A DNA stretch of 64,000 bases from Lumbricus rubellus (GCA_945859605.1 OX243811.1:66068395-66132394); one strand, 5' to 3'; positions 36,801-46,320 are shown, counted from the first letter of the stretch. Made by a program: numbers and translations. The notes: generated from the letters alone by a model not told the origin.

Positions 36801-38112
36801 TGTGCTTTTGTGGAGTACTTGAAAATGCGCAGTATTATGAATTGTCCTGATGCTTGCATACATTCTTGGCCATACATATTTGGCATACCTGTCCTTGATA
36901 TATACATGATTCATACGTGATACATAGTCGAGACATACATTATACATACCTGATCATCGTCACTCAGTATAAATGAATTTCATTTGCAGATCAAAAGTTG
37001 TTTTCAGTTCATGTGAAATACTTTGCGTAGATACATACCAAAGATGAATGCTTGCCATAGATACATATACAACAGATACGACTCCGAGATAAATGTTAGA
37101 CAAATGATGTTGTGTTGCGAGCTTTTAAATTTTAAAGTGGTTTAGAGGTAATCAGTGTAATGTGGCTTAGAATCAGACATTGTAATGTATTCTGTTGGGT
37201 TTTGTTTTCTAGATCCAGCCAGACATGATTGCGTTGGACAGTTCAGCTGTTGGTGCCGTCAACGTTAAGACTCTGCGTGAACAAATCGAAGAGAAAAACA
37301 AACTTCTGGTGAGAATTTTTATCAAGCAGTGTTTTTTTAGGAAGTTTTAGGAAGTGCGCATTAGTTTAGTGCTATGAACTGAGGGGTTAGGGGTTCAAAT
37401 CTCCGCCAGAGCAGAATTTTTAAAAAATTCAATCTGTATATTGTAACCAACTTGACCAGACTTCAAATGGTTGAGTGTATAACGATTAAAGGAATTAATG
37501 GAAGATTGAATGAATGACTTAGTGATTAATGAGCAAATGAATGAATGAATGATGAAGTAAATGAATGAGTGAATTAACGAGAAAGAGTGACTATGGAAAT
37601 GAATGATTGAGTGAATGATTGATGGAATGAATGAAGTAAGTAATCTTTATTAGCACGGGTATTTAAAATCATTCTTTACAAATATGCATACAATGGAGTA
37701 AAGCAGCACAATAGTACATTATTCAGAGAATAATATAAAAAAAATCAAACCGTATTATAAACATTTAGAGAATGACAAATCATATACTGATTGACTAATT
37801 GAATTAATGATTGCTTGAAAAAAATGTTCACCAGTGTCACAGGCTATTGTTATGCATTTCTTGCTTCTCTGTTGTTTGCAGTTTGTGAAGCCGAAGAAGA
37901 TCGACTTTGAGCCTCGACATCGGATGAAGGGAAAAGGAAAATCAGGAAAGGTGGAGAAGAGGAAGCAAGGAGTGAAGGAGGAAATGAAACGAAAGATGAA
38001 TAAGACGATTAGATTGGAGAAAGAGGGGAAGATGGCGGCAGGTGGCACATCTCGTGAGACGGAACAATTTTCCGATCCAATGTTTAGGATTTTCAAGAAG
38101 AAGAAAAACTGA
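30753..38112 (+). CDS. WDR46: WDR46 / UTP7 (BING4), small-subunit processome WD40 protein
   Basis: WDR46 (yeast Utp7) is a nucleolar WD40 scaffold of the SSU processome needed for 18S rRNA maturation. Twelve exons join in one frame (482 codons plus stop): 30753-30835, 32059-32146, 32339-32400, 32861-32965, 33370-33520, 33797-33932, 34483-34582, 35153-35306, 36090-36237, 36630-36724, 37213-37308, 37882-38112. All introns are GT-AG and phases agree. Family landmarks: [88 protein letters not shown], then the BING4 C-terminal domain with [15 protein letters not shown], and a Lys/Arg-rich tail. The human protein has ~120 more N-terminal residues. Here the first recognised exon may be internal (acceptor CTTTCCAG at 30752), with a possible exon at 29726-29818 (MTLSQNKVDKQ..., donor in phase 0), or start at ATG 30717 or 30753. 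Confidence 0.94.
31425..31867 (+). mobile_element. hAT-like MITE, family 2
   Basis: Begins CAGGGGTGTCAAACC and ends TTTGACACCCCTG. GGATAGAC on both sides (31417-31424, 31868-31875) is a perfect 8-bp duplication. It sits in the first WDR46 intron. A GGCGGGCCAGTNTGAACATC segment is repeated inside. This terminal type is widely known for hAT elements. Confidence 0.92.
32059..32146 (+). CDS. WDR46: WDR46 exon 2
   Basis: Encodes [10 protein letters not shown] and [14 protein letters not shown]. Acceptor ATTAAAG, donor GTGGAC (weak but supported by the protein match). Confidence 0.9.
32160..32245 (-). mobile_element. LINE-B 3' end fragment
   Basis: Tail tttatttattta, then gcacttataatatagcaacc, cttcaagactatcagcagtg and ctcctgacccag. 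Confidence 0.5.
32339..32400 (+). CDS. WDR46: WDR46 exon 3
   Basis: Encodes [20 protein letters not shown]. Donor GTGAGT. Confidence 0.95.
32404..32525 (+). repeat. ~60-bp tandem duplication in a WDR46 intron
   Basis: GTCACTGTTTGTTCAGAGTG / GTCACTGTTTTTCCAGAGTG, each followed by CATCACTAATGTTGCCAATC. Confidence 0.9.
32861..32965 (+). CDS. WDR46: WDR46 exon 4
   Basis: Encodes [19 protein letters not shown] and NVMETVEDV, first propeller blade. Donor GTAAGT. Confidence 0.95.
33370..33520 (+). CDS. WDR46: WDR46 exon 5
   Basis: Encodes [20 protein letters not shown] and [13 protein letters not shown]. Donor GTAAGT. Confidence 0.96.
33797..33932 (+). CDS. WDR46: WDR46 exon 6
   Basis: Encodes [33 protein letters not shown]. 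Donor GTTGGA. Confidence 0.95.
33960..34245. mobile_element. Two opposed LINE-B 3' fragments
   Basis: 33962-34010 reads as a minus-strand 3' block (attatatagcgcctcttcaa, actcagaatgctc). 34150-34245 reads as a plus-strand end (gtcgtgcctcggtcagaagt ... gagctatagaaattt). Lies in WDR46 intron 6. Confidence 0.55.
34483..34582 (+). CDS. WDR46: WDR46 exon 7
   Basis: Encodes [20 protein letters not shown] and a SIAVDTTG strand. Donor GTAAGT. Confidence 0.95.
35153..35306 (+). CDS. WDR46: WDR46 exon 8
   Basis: Encodes [17 protein letters not shown] (a WD-type strand) and [17 protein letters not shown]. The donor GTCTGT opens into a CTGT-rich intron. Confidence 0.95.
35310..35660 (+). repeat. CTGT/TGTC-rich degenerate tract
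   Basis: Long run of GTCTGTCTCT-like words directly downstream of WDR46 exon 8; compositional frames only. Confidence 0.8.
36090..36237 (+). CDS. WDR46: WDR46 exon 9
   Basis: Encodes [20 protein letters not shown], the family's start of the BING4CT domain. Donor GTTAGA. Confidence 0.95.
36630..36724 (+). CDS. WDR46: WDR46 exon 10
   Basis: Encodes [20 protein letters not shown] and [12 protein letters not shown]. Donor GTTGGA. Confidence 0.95.
37213..37308 (+). CDS. WDR46: WDR46 exon 11
   Basis: 96 bp. Encodes [20 protein letters not shown] and an [10 protein letters not shown] helix. Donor GTGAGA. Confidence 0.93.
37341..37430 (+). mobile_element. Possible tRNA-like SINE head
   Basis: GTGCGCATTAGTTTAGTGCT then GGGGTTCAAATCTC (B-box-like) about 45 bp later. 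No clear body or flanking duplication. Confidence 0.3.
37882..38112 (+). CDS. WDR46: WDR46 exon 12 with stop codon
   Basis: Encodes [20 protein letters not shown] and a very basic tail; TGA stop at 38110-38112. The basic end fits nucleolar localisation and RNA contact. Confidence 0.95.
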   Translation, partial: FVKPKKIDFEPRHRMKGKGKSGKVEKRKQGVKEEMKRKMNKTIRLEKEGKMAAGGTSRETEQFSDPMFRIFKKKKN

Positions 38113-38199
38113 TCAGAATGATTTTTTATGGACTGATGTCTGTTTTTCTCGTGTTTATACTGGAGCTGTATAAATGACCATGCATGGTTTAGGCATTCT

Positions 38200-38495
38200 A
38201 TGCTATTGTATTCTATGTTATTTACAGATTTATGCAGAGCCTCTTACAGTAAAACTAATCAGAGGTGCTCCCAGTGTGAAGAACCCCTTGAAAACGTCCT
38301 AAGAGAATGGGCAGAAATAGTAGTTTTACAGCAAAGGGAGAAACCGAGGCAATGGCACAATGTTGTGCTGTGGCATTCCAAGACAATGGTGCTATATAAC
38401 TAGGTTGTAAAGAGCGGAGAGGGCGTCCAGTGGTAGCCTAAATAAGATCACAGAGGTAGCACAGAGCGTGACCCAAAATCATTTTTTCAGGTAGG
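38200..38495 (-). mobile_element. LINE-A C-terminal/3' fragment
   Basis: Begins with the attgtattc tail, then agatttatgcagagcctctt, taatcagaggtgctcccagt, gaatgggcagaaatagtag and the shared end tcacagaggtag...gacccaaaatc. Confidence 0.6.
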
Positions 38496-38606
38496 AATGA
38501 GTTTTTTAAACAAATGCGAGCACTGGTGGTGTTAAGCCATAAAAGTTGAAGTATGAGAGAAATGAGGAAGTGATTGGATGATTCGTTTAATCTACATGTC
38601 ATTAAC

Positions 38607-38668
38607 ACTTTAATGCCGGAGGATATAGGATTTGCTGTACCATTTACTACCATCTAGGCATTAAAGGG
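38607..38668. mobile_element. Miniature TTAA-flanked (piggyBac-like) element
   Basis: 62 bp between TTAA (38603-38606) and TTAA (38669-38672). Ends CACTTTAATGCC and GGCATTAAAGGG are inverted repeats. A half-copy with ccctttaatgccgagaagg lies at ~62247. Confidence 0.65.
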
Positions 38669-38799
38669 TTAAGCTACAGAACTAGATCACTGCTTACATA
38701 ATGTACAACGCATCAGAATTAGGCAATAGTTGTGTTGAATTAAATAACCCAAAGTAGAGACTTGTTGGTTAGTCGTGCTCCTCTGTTTAATCGTCAGTC

Positions 38800-39095
38800 A
38801 GTCAATCAGAATTTATATGGCACCACTTCAATGTACCTACTCAGATTCGCTCCTTGCCCAGGTAAAGCGAAAACAGCAGTCTTTAACAGTTGGTTAAACT
38901 GAGAACAGTTTGGGAGGTATCCCATAGTCGAGGGAAGCCCATTCCAGGTTGTTGGAATGGGCTTCAGAGAAGCAACGGTTCTGCATTGTCGTAGAGCAGG
39001 CGAAAGGAACCATTAAGTCACTGGACAGCAGAGCGCAGTACCCGGCGGCCCGTGCAAGCGGAAGGGGGCAGTAAAGCTCATGCAGATACTGGCAT
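38800..39095 (-). mobile_element. LINE-B 3' and C-terminal fragment
   Basis: Starts aatttatatggcaccacttc, tacctactcagattcgctcc, followed by decayed coding sequence (cattccaggttgttgg) up to ~39090. Confidence 0.55.
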
Positions 39096-39519
39096 ATTGT
39101 GATTTCTCATGAATTGGATCGTTTTTCTGAAGCAACCGTTACAGACGACTGATGAAATAGGCCTATTAATTTTTCAAGACATCTTAGACGCATGAGTGCC
39201 CACAGATAACTTCGCAAGAAGGAACAACACAATGGTCACGCTTCAATAATTAATTTAGCAAGCGCTTGAAAAATTAAGAAAATTAAGAACATGTGCATTT
39301 TTCGTAGAGGTTTCCAAATGTAAATTTCTCAGTGTCTTTTTAGTATCAAGTGCACATACATACATCATTAGTAACTTTAGTGCAATTTGTTTAAAATTTA
39401 ATATGGAAACGTAGTAGACAGTTTAAAAAAATAGATGTCAATATTGCCGCTAGGCTGTGCGGTCCGTGCGGACTCCACTCCGCTCTCAACCACTCAAAGA
39501 GTCAAAGTGGCTGCAGCTA

Positions 39520-39652
39520 TAAAAAAATAGCCCAATTTTAAAAATGCACAATTCGATGGTTGTTATTAAAAAAAAGCCCAATTATAATGCAAAATTCGAT
39601 GGCTGATATAAAAATAGCCCAATTATAATGTACAGTTCGATGGTCGTTCGAA
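39520..39652 (+). repeat. ~50-bp tandem repeat, about three copies
   Basis: Repeats of AAAATAGCCCAATTATAATG plus CAMATTCGATGG with variable short linkers. Confidence 0.85.
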
Positions 39653-39699
39653 GTGAATTTGTAGGTAGTAGGCATGGTGTAAGAAGGGATGGTGTGCGC

Positions 39700-41100
39700 G
39701 TCGTCGTCGTCGTCGTGCCCATCCTCATTGCTGCGGATCGGGGATCAGAGTCGACGACGTCATCCTCCTCCATTGTTCTCTGTTCCTCGCGGTCCTCACG
39801 CAGTCCACCATCGCCATCCCCGTCCACTCCTCCACGTCATCCATCCATCTTCTTCTCGGCCTTCCTCGGGCCCTTTTTCCATCCACATAGCCCTGACATA
39901 TGAATGCCGGCAGCTTGTCTGCTCGGATCATATGTCCGAAGTAGTTCAGCTTCCTTGCTTCCACCACCTCCAGCAGGCGCCGTTCCGGCTGTATCTCTTC
40001 CAGTATAGATTCATTTGTTCTAAATTCCCTCCAGCTGACTCTCAGCATCTTTCTATATGTTGTCATCTCAAATGCTGATATTCTCTTTTTGTCTTCCACC
40101 CTTAGCGTCCAAGTTTCACAGCCATACAGCGCCACTGGCCACACCAATGACCCCATAAGCCTTAGCTTCAACCCTCTTCCAATTGCTCTATCCTTCCACA
40201 GCGCAGTCAAAGACCCCATGGCTGTTCGCGCCATCCCCAGCATGGGCGCCCGCACATAGGGGCAAGGGGGGGGCACTTGCCCCCCCCCTGGAAAAGTGAC
40301 ATTTATTTTTCTAACTACTACTTTTGAGTTTTTAACAAATTTCTTCGCATTAAAACACTAATGATACCAATGATACACACAATGAAAGTCATAAATTTAT
40401 GTTTATAAATCTCTATAGAAATAAATATAGGCCTATATAGTGTCCTTCATGGACCTGCTTTTTAACATGTACTTTTTGATTTTTAACAAATTTTCGCACT
40501 TAAGAAACTATTCATATTAAATATAATACACAAAATGAAACAGAAAAATTGGCATTAAGAAACTTCTTTGAAAAAATACCCGTGTTTTTCATTTCCAGCG
40601 CTGTATTTTTCATGCTTTTGTCACTGAAAAATTCAACCGTGACCATCGTAAAATTTTTGCCCCCTCCTGCAAAATTTTCTGCGGGCGCCCATGATCCCCA
40701 GTCTTGCTCTTATTTCCCTACCTCCATCTCCACTCTCCTCCACTATGGCTCCTAGGTATCGGAACGACTCCACCTGCTCCAAGGTTCCTCCATTACATGT
40801 GATCACTACCTTCTCTCGATTTCTGCTCACTACCATGACTTTTGTTTTCTTGATATTCATTTCCAGCCCATATTTCTTAGATGTTTCATTCACTCTGTCC
40901 ATTAGTTGCTGGAGCGCTTCCTTTGATGTAGCAACGAGTACGATATCGTCCGCGTATCTCAAGTTGTTTATTGTCCGTCCGCTTACCGTTACTCCGATCC
41001 AGCTAAGCAAATCCGCAGACTCTCTCATCACCTTCTCTGAGTACCCGTTGAATGACAATGGTGATATCAGGCAGCCCTGCCTCACCCCCTTCCCAATCCA
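39700..41100 (-). mobile_element. RTE-like LINE, 5'-truncated, split by a MITE
   Basis: Minus-strand coding in two blocks: 41085-~40702 has RT motifs RQGCLISPLSFN and RYADDIVL (catalytic YADD); ~40232-39725 has the C-terminal LMGSLVWPVALYGCETWTL and GHMIRADKLP...RGRPRRRW. The blocks are contiguous once the 453-bp MITE is disregarded. The 3' end carries a (GAC)n tail (plus strand gtcgtcgtcgtcgtcgt). ATGGTGTGCGC at 39689-39699 and 41101-41111 is an 11-bp target duplication. The N-terminal endonuclease is absent. The clade call (RTE/BovB-like C-terminus) is by motif only. Confidence 0.88.
40241..40693 (+). mobile_element. hAT-like MITE, family 3, inside the RTE-like LINE
   Basis: Termini CATGGGCGCCCGCA and TGCGGGCGCCCATG are perfect 14-bp inverted repeats. 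ATCCCCAG at 40233-40240 and 40694-40701 is a perfect 8-bp duplication of LINE sequence. A GGGGGGGG...CCCCCCCC subterminal hairpin lies at 40266-40290. Confidence 0.95.
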
Positions 41101-41334
41101 ATGGTGTGCGCACTTGGCTAAAATTTGTGGCTCAGGTCGCTAGAGGGCGCTGGCGTCGCTATTTGACGAACTTCGCCTATAAGCCTAATGGAATTTCATG
41201 ATATTGTATGGCATATATACTTATACTCCTTCACTGCATGTCCGTTCCTTAGTGCCAGTATCATGTCTGGACGAAAAAGGAGGGCGACACAAATTATCTT
41301 TGCTATGTTCTGTTCCATCTGCTTTTTGTTTCCT

Positions 41335-42775
41335 TTTCTCTTGTGTTCCGTGTTCTCTGTTCCATGTGATGTTATTGTGTTCCCTGTGTTCCAATGTTTT
41401 CTATGTCCTCTGACCCTGATGTTCATATCGATGTTCCGTGTTCCCTTGTTCTCTGTGATGTGCCCTCTGTTCCCTGTTAATTGATGTTCCGTGTTCCTTG
41501 TTCCCTGTGAAATTCCAGGTTCCTTATGTTCCATGCTCCTTAATTGTTTATATTCCTTATGTTCCACGGTCCTTGTTGTTTGTTTTGCGTCCTTTGTTTT
41601 CTTATGTCGCTGGTGTTGAATGTGATGTTCCATGTTCCTGGTGTTCCTTGGTGTTCCCTGTTTCTTATGTTCCACAGTTGTTGTTACATATTCCGCGTTC
41701 CATGTTGCTTACCGGTAATATTTCTTATGTTTATCCTGATGATTCATGTTCTTTTTGTTCCACGGCCCTTGTTGCGTGTTTTGCGTTCCTTGTTCCTTAA
41801 TGTTTCTGATGTTCCCTCTGGTGTTCCATGTTCACTAAGCTCCACAGTTTTTGTTGCGTGTTCCGCGTTCCGTATTTTTTATTGCCTCTGAAGTTCCTAC
41901 GATGTTCCTTGTTTCTTATGTTACCTTGTGTTTCTTGTGTTCCTTATACTCCTTGTTGCATATTCCTGGTTTCATGTTCCTTCCTTAATGTTTCTTGTGT
42001 TCCCTCTTATGTTCCTTGTTCCTTACGTTCCACGGACCTTGTTGCGTGTTCCACATTCCGTGTTCTGTTTTTCAGCAAACGTTCCCTGATGTTCACCTGT
42101 TCCTTGTGTTCCACATTTCTTGTTCCACATTCCGTGTTACATGTTTCTTAATGGTTCTGATCTTCCCTTTTATGTTCCATGTTCATTACGTTCCACGTAC
42201 CATGTTGCGTGTTCCACATTCCGTGTTCTCTAATGTTTCTCATTTTCCCGTGATGTTCCAGGTTGTTTATGTTCCATGGTCCTTGTTGTATATTGCTTAT
42301 GTTCCACGGTCCTTGTTGCTTGTTCCGCGTCTTTTTCTCTGATGTCTCTGGTGGCCCATGTGATGTTTCATGTTCCTTATGCTCTCTGATGCTCCCTGTT
42401 CTTTGCGTCCTCCATTCCTTGTTCTTCACTGATTCTAATTTTCCCTGATGTTCCATGTTCCGTATTTCACCTGATGGTCTATGTTCCTTGTGATCCAATT
42501 CTGGTTGCACTTTCCGTGTTCCATGTTCCTTAATGTTTCCTCTTATGTGCCATGTTCCTGAATGTTTTTGATGTTTCCTCTTATGTTCCACGTTCCTGAA
42601 TGTTTTTTATGTTTCCTCTGATGTTCCATGTTCCTTACGTTCTACAGTCCTTGTAGCGTGTTCCGGAATGCATGCATGTTCCGTGTTCCTCGTCCTATAT
42701 TCCCATATTCTTTGAATATTGTTATCTGTGATGCTTCATGTTCTTTACGTTCCACGTTCTTTGCTCTTTGTTCAT
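41335..42775 (+). repeat. 1.4 kb degenerate GTTCC-rich array
   Basis: Dozens of words such as TGTTCCATGTTCC, CTTATGTTCCACGGTCC and GTTGCGTGTTCC in no strict period; related words reappear at 43150-43320. Forward frames read as repeated MFHVPCS-like peptides and reverse as EHKEHRT; both are artefacts of composition. Confidence 0.85.
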
Positions 42776-43100
42776 TCATTCATTCATTCATTATTAGAAT
42801 TTATATAGCGCCTCTTCAAAAAACTACTCAGAGGCGCTCCCAGCCCAGCCACGACCAAAGAAAAAAGATTTAAGAGACTTGAGAAATAAAGATTGACTGG
42901 TCAGATGGAGGAGATGGAGGTTTGAGGGGAGGTCATTCCAGATTGACGGTCCCACAACCGAGAAGGCTCGGCGCTGTCTGGTAGCTAAGCGAGCCCGTGG
43001 AACAAGCAGTTGTCCCTTCGCAGCAGAGCGAAGGGCCCGACGCGCTTCAATGTCAGAGACAGGACGACAGAGGACGCGCAGATAAGATGGAGCACAACTG
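42775..43100 (-). mobile_element. LINE-B, 5'-truncated copy
   Basis: A 93-codon minus-strand frame (43105-42824) reads [35 protein letters not shown] and FFGRGWAGSASE, a CR1/L2-group C-terminus. It is followed by the GGAGCGCCTCTGAGTAG...GGCGCTATATAAATTC end and an (AATG)n tail at 42775-42800. It defines the LINE-B 3' block used to recognise the other fragments. Confidence 0.8.
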
Positions 43101-43101
43101 G

Positions 43102-43402
43102 CCATACAACGTTTTTGGCTCGACTTATTTTAGTTCAGCAGGTTGTATATTAGGCCTATGTTCCTAGATGTTCCGTGTGATGTTCCATGTTCCCTGCAAT
43201 GCTACCTGATCCTCATCGCCACTAGTATGTTCCAAGTGATGTTCCCTGCTTTGTTCCTGCACTCTCCTTGTCCCTATGTTCCATGTTTCGAATGTTCCTT
43301 ACTTTTTGCTCTATATTCCCTGTGCTGCATTCGCGCAACCTGCGACAGCAGCGCCACCTGCTGAACTAAAATAAGTCGAGCCAAAAACGTTGTATGGCCA
43401 GT
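43102..43402. repeat. ~42-bp inverted repeat with ~215 bp loop
   Basis: CTGGCCATACAACGTTTTTG and onward through GGTTCAGCAGG-like sequence at 43099-43141 is repeated inverted at 43358-43401. It is the subterminal region of the family 4 element copied inside itself. Confidence 0.9.
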
Positions 43403-43613
43403 ATAGGAAGTGCGCACACCATCCCTTCTTACACCATGGTAGTAGGGTTTGCACAGAAGATTTCATGACTCGAACGTAGAGTAGGCCTACGTTAAGCCAG
43501 TCTTTGGTAGCCTTAATGAGCGAATTAATTTCCTTTTTCTTGGTGCATGGAAAACACCAACATTTTAATGACGATGACGACTATTTAAGTCTCTAGTTCA
43601 CTATTGCTCTACC

Positions 43614-43818
43614 AGAGATCCTGCGTGGTCGAGTGGGTTGTAGCCCGCTCGCCACGCCGGTGGCCCGGGTTCGATTCCCGGTCGGGAGATTAATTTCTCG
43701 GATCTTTACTGCGGGTGACTCGGTCGCAATATAAACGTGGAGTGTGAGGTTGTACTCTGCCTCCGACACTAATCATCTTCGGTATGAAACAGTGTCGTTA
43801 AGCCCGAATACAACAACA
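43614..43818 (+). mobile_element. tRNA-derived SINE with 12-bp target duplication
   Basis: Head has A box TGGTCGAGTGG and B box GGTTCGATTCC within a perfect 5-bp T-stem (CCGGG/CCCGG). The acceptor stem does not close, so it is not a functional tRNA. The body ends GTCGTTAAGCCCGAATACAA plus CAACA. TATTGCTCTACC at 43602-43613 and 43819-43830 is the target duplication. Confidence 0.92.
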
Positions 43819-44253
43819 TATTGCTCTACCCCCTCTCCATCTCTGCTACCTCTTTCTCGCTGTCTTGCCTTCCCACCAGCAGTGCTGTACGTAGCCTATG
43901 ATGTTCAGTTTATTTATAACAGCTGAGTTGGCAAGGGTGCAGATATGCATATACTCTATGGAGCACATAAACCAATAATAATTAATCTAAGCTACCACAT
44001 GACTGTCGTGTAGCATAATAATTACCTCTGACCTGACTTCTGAAGCGCAGTCTGTTGTCATTTGCACATAGGCTTCAAGTTAGAATCTGTTTGATGAATC
44101 AACTATTTCGTTTTATTGAAGTAGGCCTAGGCCTAATTAAGTTGACACAAACGCAACTTAGACAATAATATTGCAATCATGGACGTATACATAATATCTA
44201 TCCAGCCCTTAGAAAGTGGGGTCTTTATGAAGAAAATTTTAATGACTATTGGA

Positions 44254-44531
44254 GAATTTGGAGTCTATAGTTCACTATTGCTCTCCATGCATACCCGAAT
44301 GAAAACCCAGCGGATTTTAGCAAATTGTGTGGGTCATATTTTTTAGAGCTGGTGGTGTTCAAACCACCCTCCGTGCGACGCCACTGATTGTAATAATAAT
44401 AATAATATAAAAAACTATAATAAAAGCAATAATGAAAAATTCAGAAAAGTAGGCTAATAAAAAATAATTGAAATAAAATGATAGAAGTAGGCCTAGGTCT
44501 AATCAGTAAGCCTAAAAATTAACTAGATATA
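44254..44531 (+). repeat. Left arm of a ~280-bp inverted duplication
   Basis: Almost identical in reverse complement to 48449-48731. Contains GCGACGCCACTG (a hAT-type end, ~44378-44389) plus unrelated flanking AT-rich DNA, so the copy spans more than one element. A third, direct, SINE-interrupted copy of its left part lies at ~43555-43850. Confidence 0.9.
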
Positions 44532-44538
44532 ATTATAT

Positions 44539-45519
44539 CCCTCAGGCTACCAAGCTTTTTTTGTAACACTGACTACCAAGGGGGGGGGGTGGTTACCACC
44601 ACCCCCCTGGATTTTGGGTTTGGTTTGAGATATCATAACTTGTAATACACCTATGGATTCAGCATTCATTTCTGCACAAAATGGTATATTTAGGTTTAAA
44701 ATATATGAAAGCACCCCAAAGTTATGAATTTTTTACCGTAGGCACCCGTCGATTCCACAAAATGTATACTTTCGCATAAGCAAAATATTAGATTCTGTGT
44801 GTTTTTAACATAATTTATTTAATTTAAAATAGGTTACATATAATAAAGTCCAATATTCAACTATAAAAACTAGTAATAAGTTAGTTTTAGTTACAATAAA
44901 AAGAGAAAAAACACGTAAAACATGCTGAAAAACGTTTACGCAGACTTATCGGTTTGCGTTGTAAAAAAACCCAACATTTTCACACATTTAAATTTATTTT
45001 AAGCACTTCCGGTCATCAAATGTCAAATTATTTGGTATCACTAAATAGCCCTAATTGCCCTCTATAGAATGACATAATTTATTTCTCTTAAAAAATAAAT
45101 TATGAATAATTTTTAATAGGAACAACATGAAAATTTTATGAAAATAAAACACCTTTTTATATATTTTAATTTATTTTGAGCACTTCCGGTTGTCAAATGA
45201 CAACTCCGTGACCATCACAATGTAGCCCCACATTCCCTCTACAGAATGGTGTAATTGGTGTCTCTTCATGTCAAAGGACGGATAAGATACAGCCGATAAT
45301 CTAAGGGGGGTGGTATCCACCCCCCCTGGTGCCTCGGGTATATCGGGTGTAACTTTTGAATGGTATGGTATATCATCACACATTTTAGCTCAAAATGTGT
45401 GCAAATGAATCCTCTACAGCCACCTAAAACGTCAAAATTTTATTCCTAACGAAAAAAGTTTTATTTGGAAAAAACCTAGGGGGGGTGGATACCACCACCC
45501 CCTTTTGGTAGCCCGAGGG
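44539..45519. mobile_element. ~980-bp non-autonomous DNA transposon with G-run modules
   Basis: Inverted ends CCCTCAGGCTACCAA and TTGGTAGCCCGAGGG, flanked by ATAT (44535-44538 and 45520-45523). Inside, three modules of GGGGGGTGGTWACCACC/CCACCCCCC type occur near each end, and CACTTCCGGTYRTCAAATG occurs twice (45004, 45180). No coding region; the frame at 45171-45383 is not supported. Confidence 0.7.
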
Positions 45520-45529
45520 ATATTATATG

Positions 45530-45535
45530 TGTGTG

Positions 45536-45566
<31 letters not shown>

Positions 45567-46320
45567 AGCATATATGTAGTATTATATACACACACAAAGA
45601 ACAGTATTAATTTTTTATCTGATAGTCCTATATCGTATGGTATGATTCTGATCTTATAATTTATATGCCTAGCCTGATGATGTGCTTCTCACAGAATGAC
45701 TATATTCAGATGCACTCTCATCACGGAAACTTCCTCCCATCGCCTTGTTAAATAGCCAGATAGGCCTACCTGATTACAAAGAGCAAGCCATTTATATATT
45801 AGGCCTATATATTTATAGGCCCTTATGTGTGTGTTTGGATTAAAAATAAAACGAATATATTTAAATTCAATTACATGGATGACAAGTCACCATACCTAAA
45901 CAGTACACAATGCTATAGATGGCAGCAAGAATGAAAGTTTGGAAAGTTTATTAAAAATGGGAGGTTCATGAATTATGATAAAGGATAAATTCCTTTATAA
46001 TTATATTTTATAGGCTTCTTGGTATGCAGTTCCTGTTAATATCTGTTAGTGGAAGTTCGAATTCATGATCACAAGGACGAAAGTTTGTGTAGCCATTAGT
46101 GAGAGGGTAGCGTCATTCGAAATGGATGGACCAACCACAGCAAACGCCTGATATTGGGCAAGAGCAGAATTCCCATTATACATGCAGTCCTAAGAGCAAA
46201 TAGGACATAATTTTATAGGTCAAGCCATTCTGCCATGCGCAGAACGCAAGTTGACGATTATGATCATGGCATCGTTCGTATAATAAAATAGACCGAGATA
46301 TATTTATCAAGAATTATCAA
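45530..46320. other. Unassigned, AT-rich
   Basis: (TA)n/(TG)n run at 45528-45590, then unique AT-rich sequence with several AGGCCTA words. No exon or element was recognised. Confidence 0.5.

Larger units (their letters stand above)
39673..43438. mobile_element. hAT-like element, family 4, carrying nested insertions
   Basis: Termini CATGGTGTAAGAAGGG and its reverse complement (43423-43438) are part of a ~31-bp inverted repeat that is continuous once the LINE inside the left repeat is disregarded. GTAGTAGG flanks both sides (39665-39672 and 43439-43446), a perfect 8-bp duplication. The interior is mostly a GTTCC-rich array and later insertions; no transposase is recognisable. Without the LINE it is ~2.35 kb. 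Confidence 0.85.

Noticed and set aside
41188..42873. Overlapping frames rich in Cys/Phe or His/Glu peptides
   Set aside because: Caused by the GTTCC-rich degenerate array within a transposon; no conserved domain and both strands are equally open.
43614..43690. Functional tRNA
   Set aside because: T-stem is perfect but the acceptor stem does not close, and it is part of a 205-bp SINE with a target duplication.
38000..44000. Chimeric contig joining two genomes because of the AGGCCTA shift
   Set aside because: A family 1 MITE and LINE-A/LINE-B tails occur on both sides, so both halves share the same repeat community.
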